From Artemisia argyi (taxonomy: Eukaryota > Streptophyta > Magnoliopsida > Asterales > Asteraceae), in assembly GCA_030686995.1 (NCBI GenBank), contig CM060703.1, positions 6,009,001 to 6,073,000 of the forward strand: DNA of 64,000 nt. The letters run 5' to 3'. The position numbers were made by a program, and so were the translations under genes. Position 1 is the first letter of the stretch; each line of letters starts with the position of its first letter. Below, one piece after another: positions 11,763-24,323 of this stretch. The notes under the pieces are model-generated. The model did not search any database, was not told the DNA's origin, and saw only the letters and a program-made list of their open reading frames with translations.

Positions 11763-14118
11763 AGGGGCGGAATCAGGACCAAATATGACCGGGTGCATAA
11801 ATGTTTCTGAACCGTAATATAGAAACACATTTCGATAGACCGAGTGTATTTAAGATGCGTTTAGGAAAAATTGTTGTTTTTCTCATAATTTAACATGATG
11901 CGAGATATTGCAACCTCACAAGGAGTTTTACTTCTCAAGGGATCTCAAGAAGTTTGGCAATCCTCCAAGCAGTGTACCTGACTGTTGTAGTGTAGTATAG
12001 GTAAATCCGGAGGATTGATCGTTCTCTAGGAGAATTGTGTCGTTAGGTTGAAGTGTATGTCGAGATAAGTCTAATGGTGATGCATGATTCTTTTTGTGTT
12101 TTTATATTTTATGAAAAGCAAATAAAGATCTCGGGTTTTGAAAGAGTGTGCGGAATTCGTTACTAATTAACTAACCCAAAGCTAATAATTAAACTAATAA
12201 CAAGAAAAGTAAATTAGGGTTCTCCAAGGGAAGTGAAGCATATCTACCTATGATGTATTACTCCTTGCTAGCTATCCAATCCTACCTACTGAATCGTCAT
12301 ATCCTTGTTTTAGTTGAAGCGTTGTATTCCTTAATACCGGTCGTGGGGGTGTGCTACCTTCCCCAACTATATGAATATTAATTTCACCTAAAACCTTAAA
12401 GTCTATTAAGAATTATAGGATCATTAACCTCAATTCATGTAATAAATACAACGAGAAAAACAAATAGTTCATGCTACGGCTACGTTTTCTAAGACGTTCA
12501 AGCTAGTTACATGTAAGAAGTCAGCCATTTTTCTTAGCCTAACGCGAGACAATCAATTAAACAAGAGACAGTAGGATACAAGAATTATAAACTAAATCAA
12601 CTATACATATTGAGTTTGTCACGAAAACAATAAGATCTAATTAACTATAAAAAAAAGTTTCATACAATCATAGATAAACACTACTTGAATTAGCCAAGCA
12701 TGATTAATGAAGAGGAAGCAACAATCATGATAATTGAAGACATAAAATATGATTGAATCAATAAACAAACCATTAAAAATGTTTATGGAGTGATTAAGAC
12801 CCTTTAAGTTGCAGGAAAAATACCTACCTAAACCCTAGAATCGGACTTAAGGTTTAGGGCTTGCAAAAAGGGAAGTTATAATGTTCTATTTATAGGTTGA
12901 TTTTCTCTCGGTTCGAGGTGATGGTGTCAGCCCTAACAAATGACGGCGCCATGGCCATTTTTTCATCAAATTGTAGATCTTTTCATCTCGATTCCGTGAC
13001 CTTTTGAATCTCCTAAATCCGAGTTCGTATGCAAAAGATATGGCCAAAACAGTATAAGCTACCACGCGCGCATGTTGTGATAGTCTTGATCAACTTGTGA
13101 CGGCGTCATTTGCAAGTTGTGACGCAGTCGGCCTTCAATATTTTGCACTTGACGCCGCCATGTTATCATATCTTCCAAAAGCTCTGAGCCGTCTCTTGTT
13201 AACTTTGTGCGTGATTCTTTCCTCCAAATAACACCTGATGCCGTCATGTATAAATTCTACAGTTTTCTGAAGTGACGTGTGTTAATTTTCCACAACATGA
13301 ATAACAAGTGACGGTGTCACGTTGTAGCATGTGACGCCGTCAGACCTCCTTTTGACGGGTCTCACGACTTCGTCGTTTTCTTCACTTTTTTGTCCAAATA
13401 TGTCCAAAAAGTGTTGATTTCCAGATTTATCGTCCCAAGTACCTAAAATATAAAAAGAAACGATTTAGGACAATATTTGATCATAATAACACAATTTTGG
13501 GCTTAAACAACCCCTTAAAATGGTATCAAATAAATACTTATCAAATATCCCTACAATTAGGATTTGCTTTCCCTCAAGCAAATGAGCTTTTATTCTAATC
13601 AATCTACATGTTAGGGGTCATTTAACATTAATATAAAAGTAATTACAACATAAAATTGTTCCAAGTTAGTCGAAATAAGCACATAAATTATATACTAGCA
13701 CCTCACAATAAGTTTGGATTCTCACATCTCTCGGGTGTATAAAGTTAGATAAAACATATGGAAAAGGGAAAATATAACACTCTCTATCTGTCATAGCACA
13801 TAGATTACCATAGGCTTGGGAACGGATCAAACCTCCACCACCTTGGCGTAAGCATCTAGGATAAACTATCAAAGAGGTCTTTTAAAGGGTTGTAACGTTA
13901 GGTGTAAGGGTATGAAAAACACGGTTTTGTTGGATATAAGGAATTTTACGGGTCGTAAGTCAATTATCTTGGTCAATTACATGCACAAAGAGGTGTTGCT
14001 AAGCCAAGACTCGATTCAACTTGCTAACTACTAGCTTTTTTTTGTATTTTTCAAGACACTATTTTGACTTAAATATAAATAAAAGAAACGAGATGGTAGT
14101 CCGTATGTTTTTCTCTTT
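11763..14118. mobile_element. Unclassified 2.3-kb insertion replacing part of MATE copy 2
   Basis: It interrupts exon 2 just after TGGATGTTGTC and ends shortly before exon 4, having removed the intervening exons. It opens with AGGGGCGGAATCAGG and carries a cluster of TGACG-type motifs (12920-13350). No coding region or clear terminal repeats were found. It could be the remnant of a large LTR element's non-coding part. Confidence 0.45.
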
Positions 14119-14938
14119 TCTTATTATGGTTGGGAGATTATGATTCTATATGGGTTCTTGGCTGCTACAGGGTACGTTCATAGTCTTATTGCTACAACAA
14201 TCACATAGATGCATAAACGGAACTATATAATTGGTGAGAGAGTTAACATTTTAAATGAAAATAGTGTTCGTGTTGCAAATGAGCTTGGAGCAGGCAATGC
14301 AAAAGGAGCGATAATTGCTACCAAGAAGATATCATTGCTAACATCCATCCTTATAGGCCTATTGTTTAGTGCAGTCATCGTTGCATTTCCCGAAAAATTA
14401 GGTATGATCTTTACATCCAACAATGTTTTCACTAGCATGGTTAATGAACTTTCGGTGTTGCTTGCACTCATTGTACTTCTTAGTTTATGGTTAACCTTGG
14501 AAGCTACTATGTTGTCGGAGTCCCTCTTGGTGTTGTATTAGAATGGTTTTTTAGCTTTGGCACCAAGGTTACCAATGCTCTAAGGCTTAACATGTAGACT
14601 TTCGTGTTTTATGTGTGTCTTGCATACTTCACCTAGAAATTAACCTGTTTGTTGGGTTGATCAGGGCCTTTAGGTAGGAATGTTGAGTGGGATCCTTGTC
14701 CAAACGTTAATCCTAGCCATCATAACCATTAGATGTGAATGGGACAAGCAAGTACTAGCAAAACATATACTTTATAAGGGGCAACTTAAACCATTTAAAT
14801 GGAAATGGGTCGTTCGGGTTTATAGTAAACTGGTGATGGATCGGTAGATTTATAAATTCATACTTTTGAACATCATTATATATTTTTGCATTTTAGTTTA
14901 TTTGGTGTAGACGGCAAGACCCCTTTCAAGTATTAGAT

Positions 14939-17900
14939 TGTAACACCCCCAAATTTTGATACAGCGGAAAACTCAACAAGCTTTCGGGGTGCTACGGGGA
15001 TTGGTATCCAATACAAGACATAATAGAACGAGATAAAGTAAACATAATAAAAACGCAACCAAAACGGGGTTTTAAAGTTTACATTTATCCCAACATCATT
15101 CAGAGTCAGGCCCAAAATAACATAACAGTAGGTCCAAAATTAATTATTAGAGTTTAGAAAAATAGATCCATAAACCATGAGCCTTAGCCGAGCCTTCCAT
15201 TCCAAGCATCCATATCATCACTTAATTACCTGAGAAAACGTGCTAAAAGTCAGCTTTCGCTGGTGAGATCATAGGTTTAAATTCATCTAACAATATAATG
15301 GACATATACGCAAAAACGCTTGCTAGCTAGACTAAGGATTCACTAAAAGCCTGCGGATACCCTCCGCTCCATTCCTAACACACGGATACCCTCCGTTCCA
15401 ACATAGATATTCGGGTAACCCCCGCAATACCAAATAAATACTCGGATAACCTCCAAAGTATCAATAACCTATAGGTGCACACTACAGTATCTAAATAAGC
15501 CAACCTTGAATAGTACACACGAACCGTATGACTAAAGCTGACAATTCCACCAATAACCAAATAAGCCAACCTTGAATAGTACACACAAAATATGTGTGAC
15601 TAAAGTTGACAATCCACCAATAGCCAAATAAGCCAACCTTGAATAGTACACACAAAATATATGTGACTAAAGCTGACAATATATATCCTAGTCCATACGC
15701 ATAGCAAGTTTAGAAAGAATATAAAAGCGATAATAGTCCACATAAAATAATTTGCACGTTTCTCACCCCAAGTATTGAAAACATAGTTAAAGAATAAAAG
15801 TGGGGCTATGACTCACCTCAAGTCCAGAAAATAGCAAGAAGAAGTCGGTAGAAATAAGATGTATAGTAACTCACGAAACAGCAACTACGGACTCGGCACG
15901 ACCTAACAATATTAACTCGTTCAGAAATCATTTCCTCAAATTCAAAATATTCCCAAACCCGGACGAAATCCGTTTTATTTCCGAAAATCCATTTCGTATT
16001 AGTTTGTTGTATTTGCGTTTGGTATCCATACGGGTGGTGGGTCGACACAAAACAAACCAAAAAGGTCACACAAAGAATAATAAAATGAACTATAGATCTA
16101 ATATTAGCCCAATATATTATTTAAATAAATCGCCGAAGTTTATCAAATCCGTCGATTTAATAATCCTCATATTTATTTACGTAACATACCGTTCCAAGAT
16201 TACACCCAATCCTAAAACACATAGCATATAAATACTATATGGTATATATCGTAGTTTAATAAATTCCTCATATACATCGTCAAATTGGCCAGATTTCCCG
16301 ATATATATATTCGTAATTTATTACACTTTACATATACCACAACCTATGGGCGTCGTAGGATACGATGCCCATTAATATATTCATTTCATATAGCCAAATA
16401 ACCCGGTTCAACCCTATGGTTAAGTGGTTATTTAGTTATAGAAAACGTTTATATTAATCGTCATATATCCGTGACAACACGAAAGTCACAAATAAAACTT
16501 ACCTGAACTCGAGTGACTACGACTCCGCATAACTCGATAAGTTTACTCGTTATATATATAAAATGACATTTTTATTTAATATTTAGTAATTGTCGAGAGT
16601 TTCTCATTTTATAACACATTTTTATAATAATAATACGTTCAATAATATTACGCCACTTTCGTAGCCTAATATATATCTAGTCGTATTATTTATAATATGA
16701 CTCGTGATTATTATTATTATTAATATACGCGCTTATATAATTATATATCCGTTATTCACGTCTATATATTCATATAAACGTTTATATTATCAATAACTAT
16801 TATTACGAGTTTTATTACTTATGTTTTATTTGTAAATAGTTATCGAGTCATACAAAATGGTCACATGTCCGAGTCATGACTCTCAGCTCATTGTCCAAGT
16901 CCATAGTAATAAGCAAATGTCATAAATACAAAAGTATCTCCGTCCAACACAATCTCAATCCACAAGCTACAACAATAGGGTCCGACTACGGCACCCGACT
17001 AACTATCTCCGTCAATCTAAGTGACCGTCTCACAATCGGTCCCCAAAACCATTTTTCGTCAACACTTCTTCAAATAATACCACGAGTCCAAAATAACTCG
17101 TCAACCGCTTAAAAATCCAATAAGCCGCAATAATAATGATAACCAATCAATATATACAAAAATAACCACAACAATTAAAATTAGCCGAAATATATATATT
17201 TCGACATCAACCACGGTTCTCAAAAATCAACCGTACACGGGTCAAGTATTAAGTCAACTAAAGTCAAATCATATACCAAGAGCCACGTGGGTCCCACCCG
17301 AGACCACTATGGTCGCGGCTAGCTCACACGAGCTCGACCCAAATGACCCTATTCGACCCATTTTGGGTCTTCGGCTCCCACAAGAGTCGACCAACACCAA
17401 AATAACCAAACCATGGGCCAAATCAAATAAGCTAAATAATCACAATGACCAACAATGGTCAACCATCAAGAAAACGGGTCAAAATGACCACAATGACCCG
17501 AAATCAATAAAAATCGAGGAGGGGGGCCTCGGCTAGGGTCGACCACGCATCAAAACCCAACCAAACATCAAAACCCGGATACCAAACCAAGATTTAACAC
17601 GTTTTTAGCAAAACCCATTATCACTTTTATCCATTTTCTCCAAATCCGATCCATATTAATAAAAATTCGTGGGTTTGGGTAAGTTTTTCAACAAAAGCGA
17701 TGCACCTCGTGCACACTTACCCGTGGATCTACAATAATAAACCAAGAAAGATGGTGAAGGTGATGTGGGTGGCGTCGGTGTTGGTAGAACAAGGCGAGGG
17801 GGATGGTTTTTGGGCGCGTGAATCACCACAACGTAACAAGAAGAAGGTGGGGAGTATTTTGGAGTGGCGGTGTACAGTGGATAACGGCGGTGGTGGCCGG

Positions 17901-18484
17901 ATTTTGGGTGTGGCCGGTGGTGAGGAAGAAGAGAGGAGAGGGAGTGGGTGAGATTGAGTGAAAATGATAAATATGGGTTAGGGTTAGGGTTTTTAATAGG
18001 GTATTTTCACTTTAGGTCCCTCAACTAAGTTTTCTTATTATTTGCACACCAAACCTTTTACTCCCAAGTTTAATTAATAAAAACGTCCCCTCACGTAAGT
18101 GAAAACTTACGATAAAAATATTGTACGTCCCCGAAACTCGTTATTTTTCACCATTAGACGGGCTATATATATATTCCACCGAAATTTATAATAAATACGT
18201 TATTAAATGTCCAACGTATTAAAACTCGTAAGTTTTTAAACTTTTAAGTTTCCTAGTGCCAGAGTCAACGTAGTACTAAGTGAGAATTTAAAAATACATC
18301 ACCGAGCATAATATCAAAATGAATTATTAAAATAATTCACGAATTCCATAACGTCATAAAAACATAATTATCCATAAAATAGGTCTTACAAGTTCGTTGT
18401 GAATAAAAATTCCAAATAAAAATTATAAACGAACTTTAACGTAATGCGGGTTTTTAAAATAACTCCCTAAATTGCCGGTTGTCA
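14939..18484. mobile_element. Solo LTR of 3546 bp with 5-bp target duplication
   Basis: It begins TGTAACACCCCCAAATTTTG and ends GCCGGTTGTCA, the canonical TG...CA termini. It is flanked by TAGAT at 14934-14938 and 18485-18489, and the intact MATE gene has a single TATTAGAT at the matching place in intron 7. The length suits a large Gypsy-type element. Internal open frames have no homologous look and are taken as chance. A solo LTR arises by recombination between the two LTRs of a full element. Confidence 0.88.
15493..15690 (+). repeat. Three tandem units of 66-67 bp within the solo LTR
   Basis: Units start at 15493, 15559 and 15626, each with AAATAAGCCAACCTTGAATA and TGACTAAAG. The preceding 100 bp contain diverged CGGATACCCTCCG repeats. 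Confidence 0.85.
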
Positions 18485-18804
18485 TAGATAAAAACCAAAT
18501 CTAGTCGAGTTGCCCTTTTTGACGCTTCCATAAATGCTGACTCTTGTTCTCAGGCAAAAGAAGCTTACGCCTGTGTTGTAAAGCGAGCCACATTGCAAAT
18601 CCCATGTGAATTTGCTAAAAGTCCAAGCCACATTGTTTTTTATTTGCTTTAACGTCTTTTTGGAAGTATGTAATAATAATTTCAAGCTAGGGTAAGTGAT
18701 AAACTCGATCAAACTTTCCTATATATTTTTAGTATTTGACATTAAATTGAGACATAAAAAAAAAAAAAACCTATTTTGGGATGGGTGGAGTAATAACCAA
18801 CAAC

Positions 18805-18984
18805 CAACGTTTTGAAACCCGGGTCGACCCGGCCGGTCGAACCGGTCGGACCGGAACCCGGTCAAAAAACGGGTTGTTTTGACCCGGGTTTCTAAAACCG
18901 GGTCAACCGGTGTGACCCGCCGGGTTTTGAGTGACCCGGGTTGACCCGGGTTTTGAAACCCGGCCGGGTTTCGATTTTCTCTAT

Positions 18985-19015
<31 letters not shown>

Positions 19016-19219
19016 TTTGACTCTTTTTTATTTATTTGTCATTATTAAGGTGCTATTTTTGTTTGATATGACTTTCTTATGGTGTTTATTCACTCATATT
19101 TGTGCGTAAAATCGATTTTTGGAAATGTGTGTAAAACCGGGTCTAACCGGGTTGACCCGGTGACCCGGTGACCCGGTAACTCGGCCGGGTCGATCCCAAA
19201 CCCGGGTTTCAAAACATTG
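18805..19219. mobile_element. hAT-type MITE, 415 bp
   Basis: Terminal inverted repeats are CAACGTTTTGAAACCCGGG and its partner CAATGTTTTGAAACCCGGG. An 8-bp duplication CCAACAAC flanks it at 18797-18804 and 19220-19227. The interior is rich in CCGGGT/ACCCGG motifs. It is non-coding. Confidence 0.88.
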
Positions 19220-19279
19220 CCAACAACGACATCAAAATGCTATAAACCATTCTAAAACTTGTGCAACCACAAACAAACC

Positions 19280-19545
19280 TTAAAAACCAAAACATTTCAA
19301 TAACACTCGTATAAAACAACAACTAGAAGCAGATGCGTGAGCAGCAGGGTATTTTTGTAAAATATCAGTCCATGGGGTACGCCCCTCTGATAAACGCTTC
19401 ACAACCGCTACCACCTCATCCACTTTCGCACGGATTTGATCCCTGCTGTCTTGCTCACGGATTGTAACTGAAGTTTCTGAATCAACAGTGACTGCAAATG
19501 GAACACGTAGTTCATCTGTTCTTGCATACCGCTTCCCTATTGAAT
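19280..19545 (-). pseudogene. Glycyl-tRNA synthetase C-terminal fragment
   Basis: The minus strand encodes IGKRYARTDELRVPFAVTVD followed by SETSVTIREQDSRDQIRAKV and a tail with TPWTDILQKYP. This matches the anticodon-binding C-terminus of plant glycine-tRNA ligases, which charge tRNA-Gly in organelles or cytosol. It looks like the last exon only, opening after a splice-acceptor-like TTCAATAG. No catalytic domain is nearby on either strand. A second fragment lies at 63208-63338, likewise downstream of a MATE copy, so the two were probably duplicated together. Family naming is firm; a functional product is very unlikely. Confidence 0.82.
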
Positions 19546-20153
19546 TACTTATAACAAAACGACATAATAACGAGTCAGTTATATCTGCATCTTTGTTTAA
19601 TTTTTTGTAATTTTGTAGCGGATAATTAGCTAGATCAAATAGTACTTTTGTAAGTTTTAGATGAAACATTAATTTCAATCCTCATCCCACATAGGTTTGA
19701 GTACAGAAATGCTGATACCTTTATATATGTTACTCTATACCACTAAGTTGTGTTAAGATTAGTGCCATGTTTTCATATGACCCTTCAACTTCAGCTAAAT
19801 GAGAAATTTTAGTCGGGGTTGTTTGGTCTATGTTGAAAAGTGATATGAATCCTAAATTTTTTGAGTTAACAATAAACGCAATAGAAGTGAGATTATCTAA
19901 ATTCCTAAACCAAGTATTATTGGCGTATAAAACTATCATGTAAATTCTTGCAAACTTGGTGTTTGTAACTTAATTTGAAACTATATATGGTAAATGTGTT
20001 TGTACACGGCATATTGAGATGCAATTTTAAAAGGGAATTCAACCAAAAAGAAAAAGAGTAGCCTACACCGTACTATTCCCTTCAAATCAATGCCTTGATT
20101 TTTGAATGAGTTTGTGTGTTTTCTCACTTTAATAAATCACTCTGGATTATGTT
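19546..20153. other. Intergenic, no gene seen
   Basis: AT-rich sequence with short open frames only. I recognise nothing. Confidence 0.4.
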
Positions 20154-20281
20154 ATTACATGTCACAACGAGTAAAAGAACAAGCTTTGATATCTTATTTG
20201 TTTCTCACCTTACACACTTACATGTCGCAACATGTAAAATAACAAGCTTTAATAAACCAATTTGGTTCTCATTTTACACAC
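20154..20281 (+). repeat. Diverged tandem repeat, two units of about 64 bp
   Basis: Both units contain TTACATGTC, AACAAGCTTT and a TTACACAC end. Confidence 0.7.
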
Positions 20282-21479
20282 TTACATATCTTATTTGTTT
20301 CAAGTTTCAAATTCATTGATTAAGACGGGTGAAAAGAAAAATTCAACAGGTGTTAATTAAGAAAAATAAAATAGCGAATCACTATGCTACCCGGGTTTTT
20401 TCTACAAGTTATTAGCGGGTGTTATTATTACAACTAACCAGTCACTGAACGTACCTTCTTCAAAACCTTTGACTGGCACAATGCCTGGCTATACACCAGG
20501 TGATTTTTTTTAGGACTATGTGATATAAGTATTTAACCAAAGAGAAGTCATTAGTTTATGAAAAATGGCTTATGTTAGCTTTAAGAAATGAGCATGTAAT
20601 CGTGTTGGATGAATGTGAAACTCTAGATTATAGAGGTACTTATGATTCTAATTACTTACAGTGGCAAAATATCATTAGAACACATTATGCTTATGAGCTT
20701 TATGTGTGAGAACTAACTGATTTAAATTGAATTCTCACAATTGTTACTTCATTATTACGTCACAGTGCTAAGATGGAGATGAATTGATTCAGTTTGTTTA
20801 ATTTTAGCAGATTTCTAGGTCGCCATTTTTGTATATTGTCACAAATAATTAGGAGTGATGGCAGTAGTAGTGCCAAATAGGAGGTTCATAATCTTATAAA
20901 TTTGTTTACGTTGTAATAGATAAAATGTATTGCTTAGTAACTATTTGTTTACATTGTAATAGATAAAATGGGTAATACTAATGCTTGCAAATCTTACATA
21001 TTTCTATGGCTTGGTTAAAGAACCACCAGAGAACTCATTAATAGCCATGATGCATCATGGTTCAAATATGAGGTCATCACAGATTGATATAGTTTCAGTG
21101 AAGTAAGTCAATATTTCTAATAATGTCTTATCAAAAAGATTTTATTGCTAACTCGTGTTAAAACCAAAAAATTTAGGCGAGAAAATGATCTTTAGATTGT
21201 TGGAAAGATGGGGTTTGGCCAAAATCAAGTCATTTTGAATGACAGTTAGCGCTTGCCAAATTCTGATTTATACCTTCTTCACATAAGCTCACAAGTAAGT
21301 TATATCTTGACAGTTCGTCTACTTTGTTTGGTTTTTAATTTCGTATTAATTTTAAGCTTTAATCATTCTACTTTCTTGCATTTTAGGTTGTAACTGTTCA
21401 TTTGGAATAATGATTGGGTTTGATGGATGAGATAAAGGTAAAGTCTTATTTTTGTCACATAAATTTGTATCTGAAGCGT
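20282..21479. other. Intergenic, no gene seen
   Basis: AT-rich sequence. A 29-bp phrase containing TTTACATTGTAATAGATAAA is nearly repeated at about 20905 and 20946. No coding region or recognisable element. Confidence 0.4.
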
Positions 21480-22345
21480 AAGGATCCAGTGAGAAAAATC
21501 TTAAAATGAGAAGAATGAGAAATAACTATAACCGCATATTTGAGATGCATTGACTTGAATTAGATGCATCTCTATTCATTTAGATGCATCACAATTAGTT
21601 TCGAAAGTAATTTTGAAGTGAAAACGATGCAAAGTAGTACTAGCAATATATTTGAACCGCAGATGACGAAAAATATATAGGATTAGTCTAACTTGATAAA
21701 ACGCATTTAATATATGTATATGCATCTAACTTATAGCTAGCAAAATATCATGATGCATTTAAAAGATTAGAAATGCATCTAATTCAAATTTATGCATCTC
21801 TAATATGTAGTTATAGTTATAGTTATTTCTCATTCTTCTTATTTTAAAAATTCTTCTCATTTGATCCTTAGTCTGTATCGGGTAAGGATCCAGTGAGAAG
21901 AAATCTTAAAATGAGAAGAATGAGAAATAACTATAACCGCATATTTGAGATGCATTGACTTGAATTAGATGCGTCTCTATTCATTTAGATGCATCACAAT
22001 TAGTTTCGAAAGTAATTTTGAAGTGAAAACGATGCAAAGTAGTACTAGCAATAAATTTGACCCGCAGAGGACGAAAAATACATAGGATTAGTCTAACTTG
22101 ATAAAAAGTATCTAATATATGTATATGCATCTAATTTATAGCTAGCAAAATATCATGATACATCTAAAAGATTAAAAATGCATCTAATTTAAATTTATGC
22201 ATCTCTAATATGTAGTTATAGTTATTTCTCATTCTTCTTATTTTAAAAATTCTTCTCATTTGATCCTTAGTATGTATCGGGTAAGGATCCAGTGAGAAGA
22301 AATCTTAAAATGAGAAGAATGATAAATAACTATAACCGCATATTT
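21480..22345. mobile_element. Tandem MITE cluster, two full units and a partial third
   Basis: Units begin with AAGGATCCAGTGAGAAG at about 21480, 21893 and 22283. Each full unit of roughly 400 bp ends with the inverted counterpart TTCTTCTCATTTGATCCTTA. The long terminal inverted repeats (with GAGAAATAACTATAACC) are typical of Mutator-like MITEs. Interiors repeat ATGCATCT many times. Only a few bases separate units. A short relative sits at about 41768-41941. Confidence 0.8.
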
Positions 22346-22625
22346 GACATACATGAATTCATATGAGATAAAACCTCATCACTTAGCCTACTTTTGTAGA
22401 AGCCAATATATTTGGTTTTACGTGGGCCCGTCCTAACCCAAACCCTTTACATTGAAACAAAATCCAAGTCTCAATTATGAACCCCTTATACCAAGGTAAC
22501 CAGTGAAAATGTTGAAACTCTAACGAGAAACCTTAGTTATGTCGTTTACACATAACTAAAATACTAGTCTTTCCCGAATAACTTGAACAAGAAAAAGCAA
22601 CTCGTTCGTAAAATGATTCATTATT

Positions 22626-22672
22626 GACTAGTAGGGTACTCGCGCGTTACAGCGGCAGGTACTCTAAAATAA
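22626..22672 (+). mobile_element. Helitron-like terminus
   Basis: GACTAGTAGGGTACTCGCGC followed by GTTACAGCGGCAGGTACTCT matches, with changes, the minus-strand reading of 57427-57475. GC-rich termini of this kind are common in plant Helitrons. No matching opposite end was found. Confidence 0.4.
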
Positions 22673-23353
22673 ATGTTAACGACATCAAAAAGAAAAAGTG
22701 AATCTAAGAGTTGTAAACCTTTCGGGCTCGAGCCCGTTGGCCCGTGCTCGTTATGGATCGAGCCTGTTTAGCCCGTGCCTATTTAGGTTCGAGCCTATTT
22801 GGTCCGTTGCCCGTTCGGGCTTGAATATTTGTATAATGTGCTTTATTATTTGTATTAGTGACATTTAATGTAGGAATTGTATTTAAGTTGGTTGTATAAT
22901 ATGCTTGATAATTTGTATTTCTTATATAAGTGGTATTTTAATAGCTGCATTAATTGTATTTATTTACCAGTTTATTAATGTTATTAAATGTGTTTTAATT
23001 AGTTGTACTTTTAGCTTAAAGACTTGTAATGCCCAATTTTAAATATTTTTATTTAAAGATTGTATTTAATGTTAGAAAATGTGTTTTAATTAGTTGTATT
23101 TTTAATAGTTAATGTTAGAAAATATGTTTTAATTAGTTGTACTTTTAGCTTAATAACTTGAATGCTTAATTTGGAATATTACTTTTTTCAGAAGGCCTAA
23201 ATGCTTTATAAGATAGTATAATTTTTAATACACTAATCACTGGATTTGCTAAGGAACCGAAAAAAGGCACTAAAATATGTTGAAATATATGAAACTAATT
23301 AATACCAAATTTGTAGTTTGTTAATTATTTACTCCATATTTATTTATTTATTT
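22673..23353. other. Intergenic; degenerate GC-motif repeat at 22720-22830
   Basis: At 22720-22830, CGAGCC and GGCCCGT motifs repeat, resembling a worn MITE. The rest is AT-rich, with a tandem-like TTTTAATTAGTTGTA phrase three times between 22990 and 23160. No gene seen. Confidence 0.4.
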
Positions 23354-23745
23354 AAAGGACTTGTGGTCTAGTGGGTGGGGCTTAACTAGTTAAGCGAGCC
23401 ACAAGTGGGAGTAGTACCGGGTGGGTGACCACCCGGGAAGTCCTCACTTGTGGTCCACTTGTAGACCATATTGTTCCGGAGATATATTGCAATGATGAAT
23501 TTGAACCCTTGAGCCACTCGTTGCGGGGGTTCGAATCTTGAGCATGGCCCGGTTTTCATCCGGCTGTTTCTCCAGCAAGGTAAACTTGTGTGGAGGCAGT
23601 ACGGTTTCCGGGGAAAACCCGTTACCACCTGAGATCAGCGTGGACCCGGTTCAGACAACATAGTCTGGCGGGGTGGCGATGGGGCCTTCGCTGTCCGCGA
23701 AGGTGGTCGATTCTAAGTTGAAATTCACCTTTCAAAAAAAAAAAA
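23354..23745 (+). mobile_element. SINE (tRNA-derived type)
   Basis: A GC-richer island with an A-box-like TGGTCTAGTGG near its start, a B-box-like GGGTTCGAATCTTG at about 23527, and a terminal poly(A) run at about 23733-23745. The box spacing is wider than usual (about 165 bp), so it may be composite. SINEs use RNA polymerase III and LINE proteins. Target duplications were not resolved. Confidence 0.65.
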
Positions 23746-24323
23746 AGCCTAGCTATTTATCATTAAACGTTTAATACAATTTTTTAGCATATTAAATAAC
23801 TGTTTTCGAAGAAAAATAGGCGTTCAAACCTTTATATATACTTCTTATTTTATATAAGTAACTATCAACGACAATAATCGATCAAAAGAAAACAAACCTG
23901 CATCACCAAACATGCATGTTCTTTTTTTCCCCTATTTCTCACAGTGAAGCAAGGTTGTCAAACACATTTATATTTTAATTAGATAACGATATCTTTCTTT
24001 AAACTTTTTTTAGCTCTGTGGAAAATAAAGAGTGTAAAAACTAAAGCTACTAGCTTTAAAACGTATACTCTTGTGATATATCTGAATATATATTTCGAAG
24101 AATCGGGTCACAAATAACTTCATATAAGAAAGAACACTCTTGTGTACACACAAACACACATAATATATGCATTGCCAATGTAACTATAATATGTTTAAGA
24201 AACTAGTTAAAAAATACAAATATTGAGTTTGATCACGAACCCTACCGAAAAAGTAATACCAATTTTTCCATGTAACTTTCAACTTGTAATAAGTAGAACA
24301 CAAGTTGCTAAACATGAAAAAGT
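23746..24323. other. Intergenic and probable 3' flank of the TED7-like gene
   Basis: AT-rich, with no open frame of note. On the minus strand it follows the stop codon of the proline-rich gene. Confidence 0.4.

Larger units (their letters stand above)
8779..18589 (+). pseudogene. MATE transporter copy 2, broken by three insertions
   Basis: Recognisable parts: exon 1 8779-9039, exon 2 11318 to about 11760, exon 4 about 14120-14171, exon 5 14265 to about 14484 fused to exon 6 (to 14567), exon 7 14665-14751, exon 8 from 18554. Codon 28 is TGA where the intact gene has CGA. Exon 2 also has CGA to TGA (before SW) and a 1-nt loss that shifts frame. Exon 7 has TGG to TAG. The end of exon 2, all of exon 3 and the exon 5/6 junction are missing. 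Inserts lie in intron 1 (about 9471-11190), at the exon 2 break (about 11763-14118) and in intron 7 (14939-18484). No functional product is possible. Confidence 0.93.

Noticed and set aside
17309..17951. Open frames inside the solo LTR
   Set aside because: Low-complexity translations without family resemblance; they lie in an LTR with defined ends.
23520..23545. tRNA gene suggested by a B-box
   Set aside because: No cloverleaf around it, the A-box lies too far away, and a poly(A) tail follows, so it fits a SINE.
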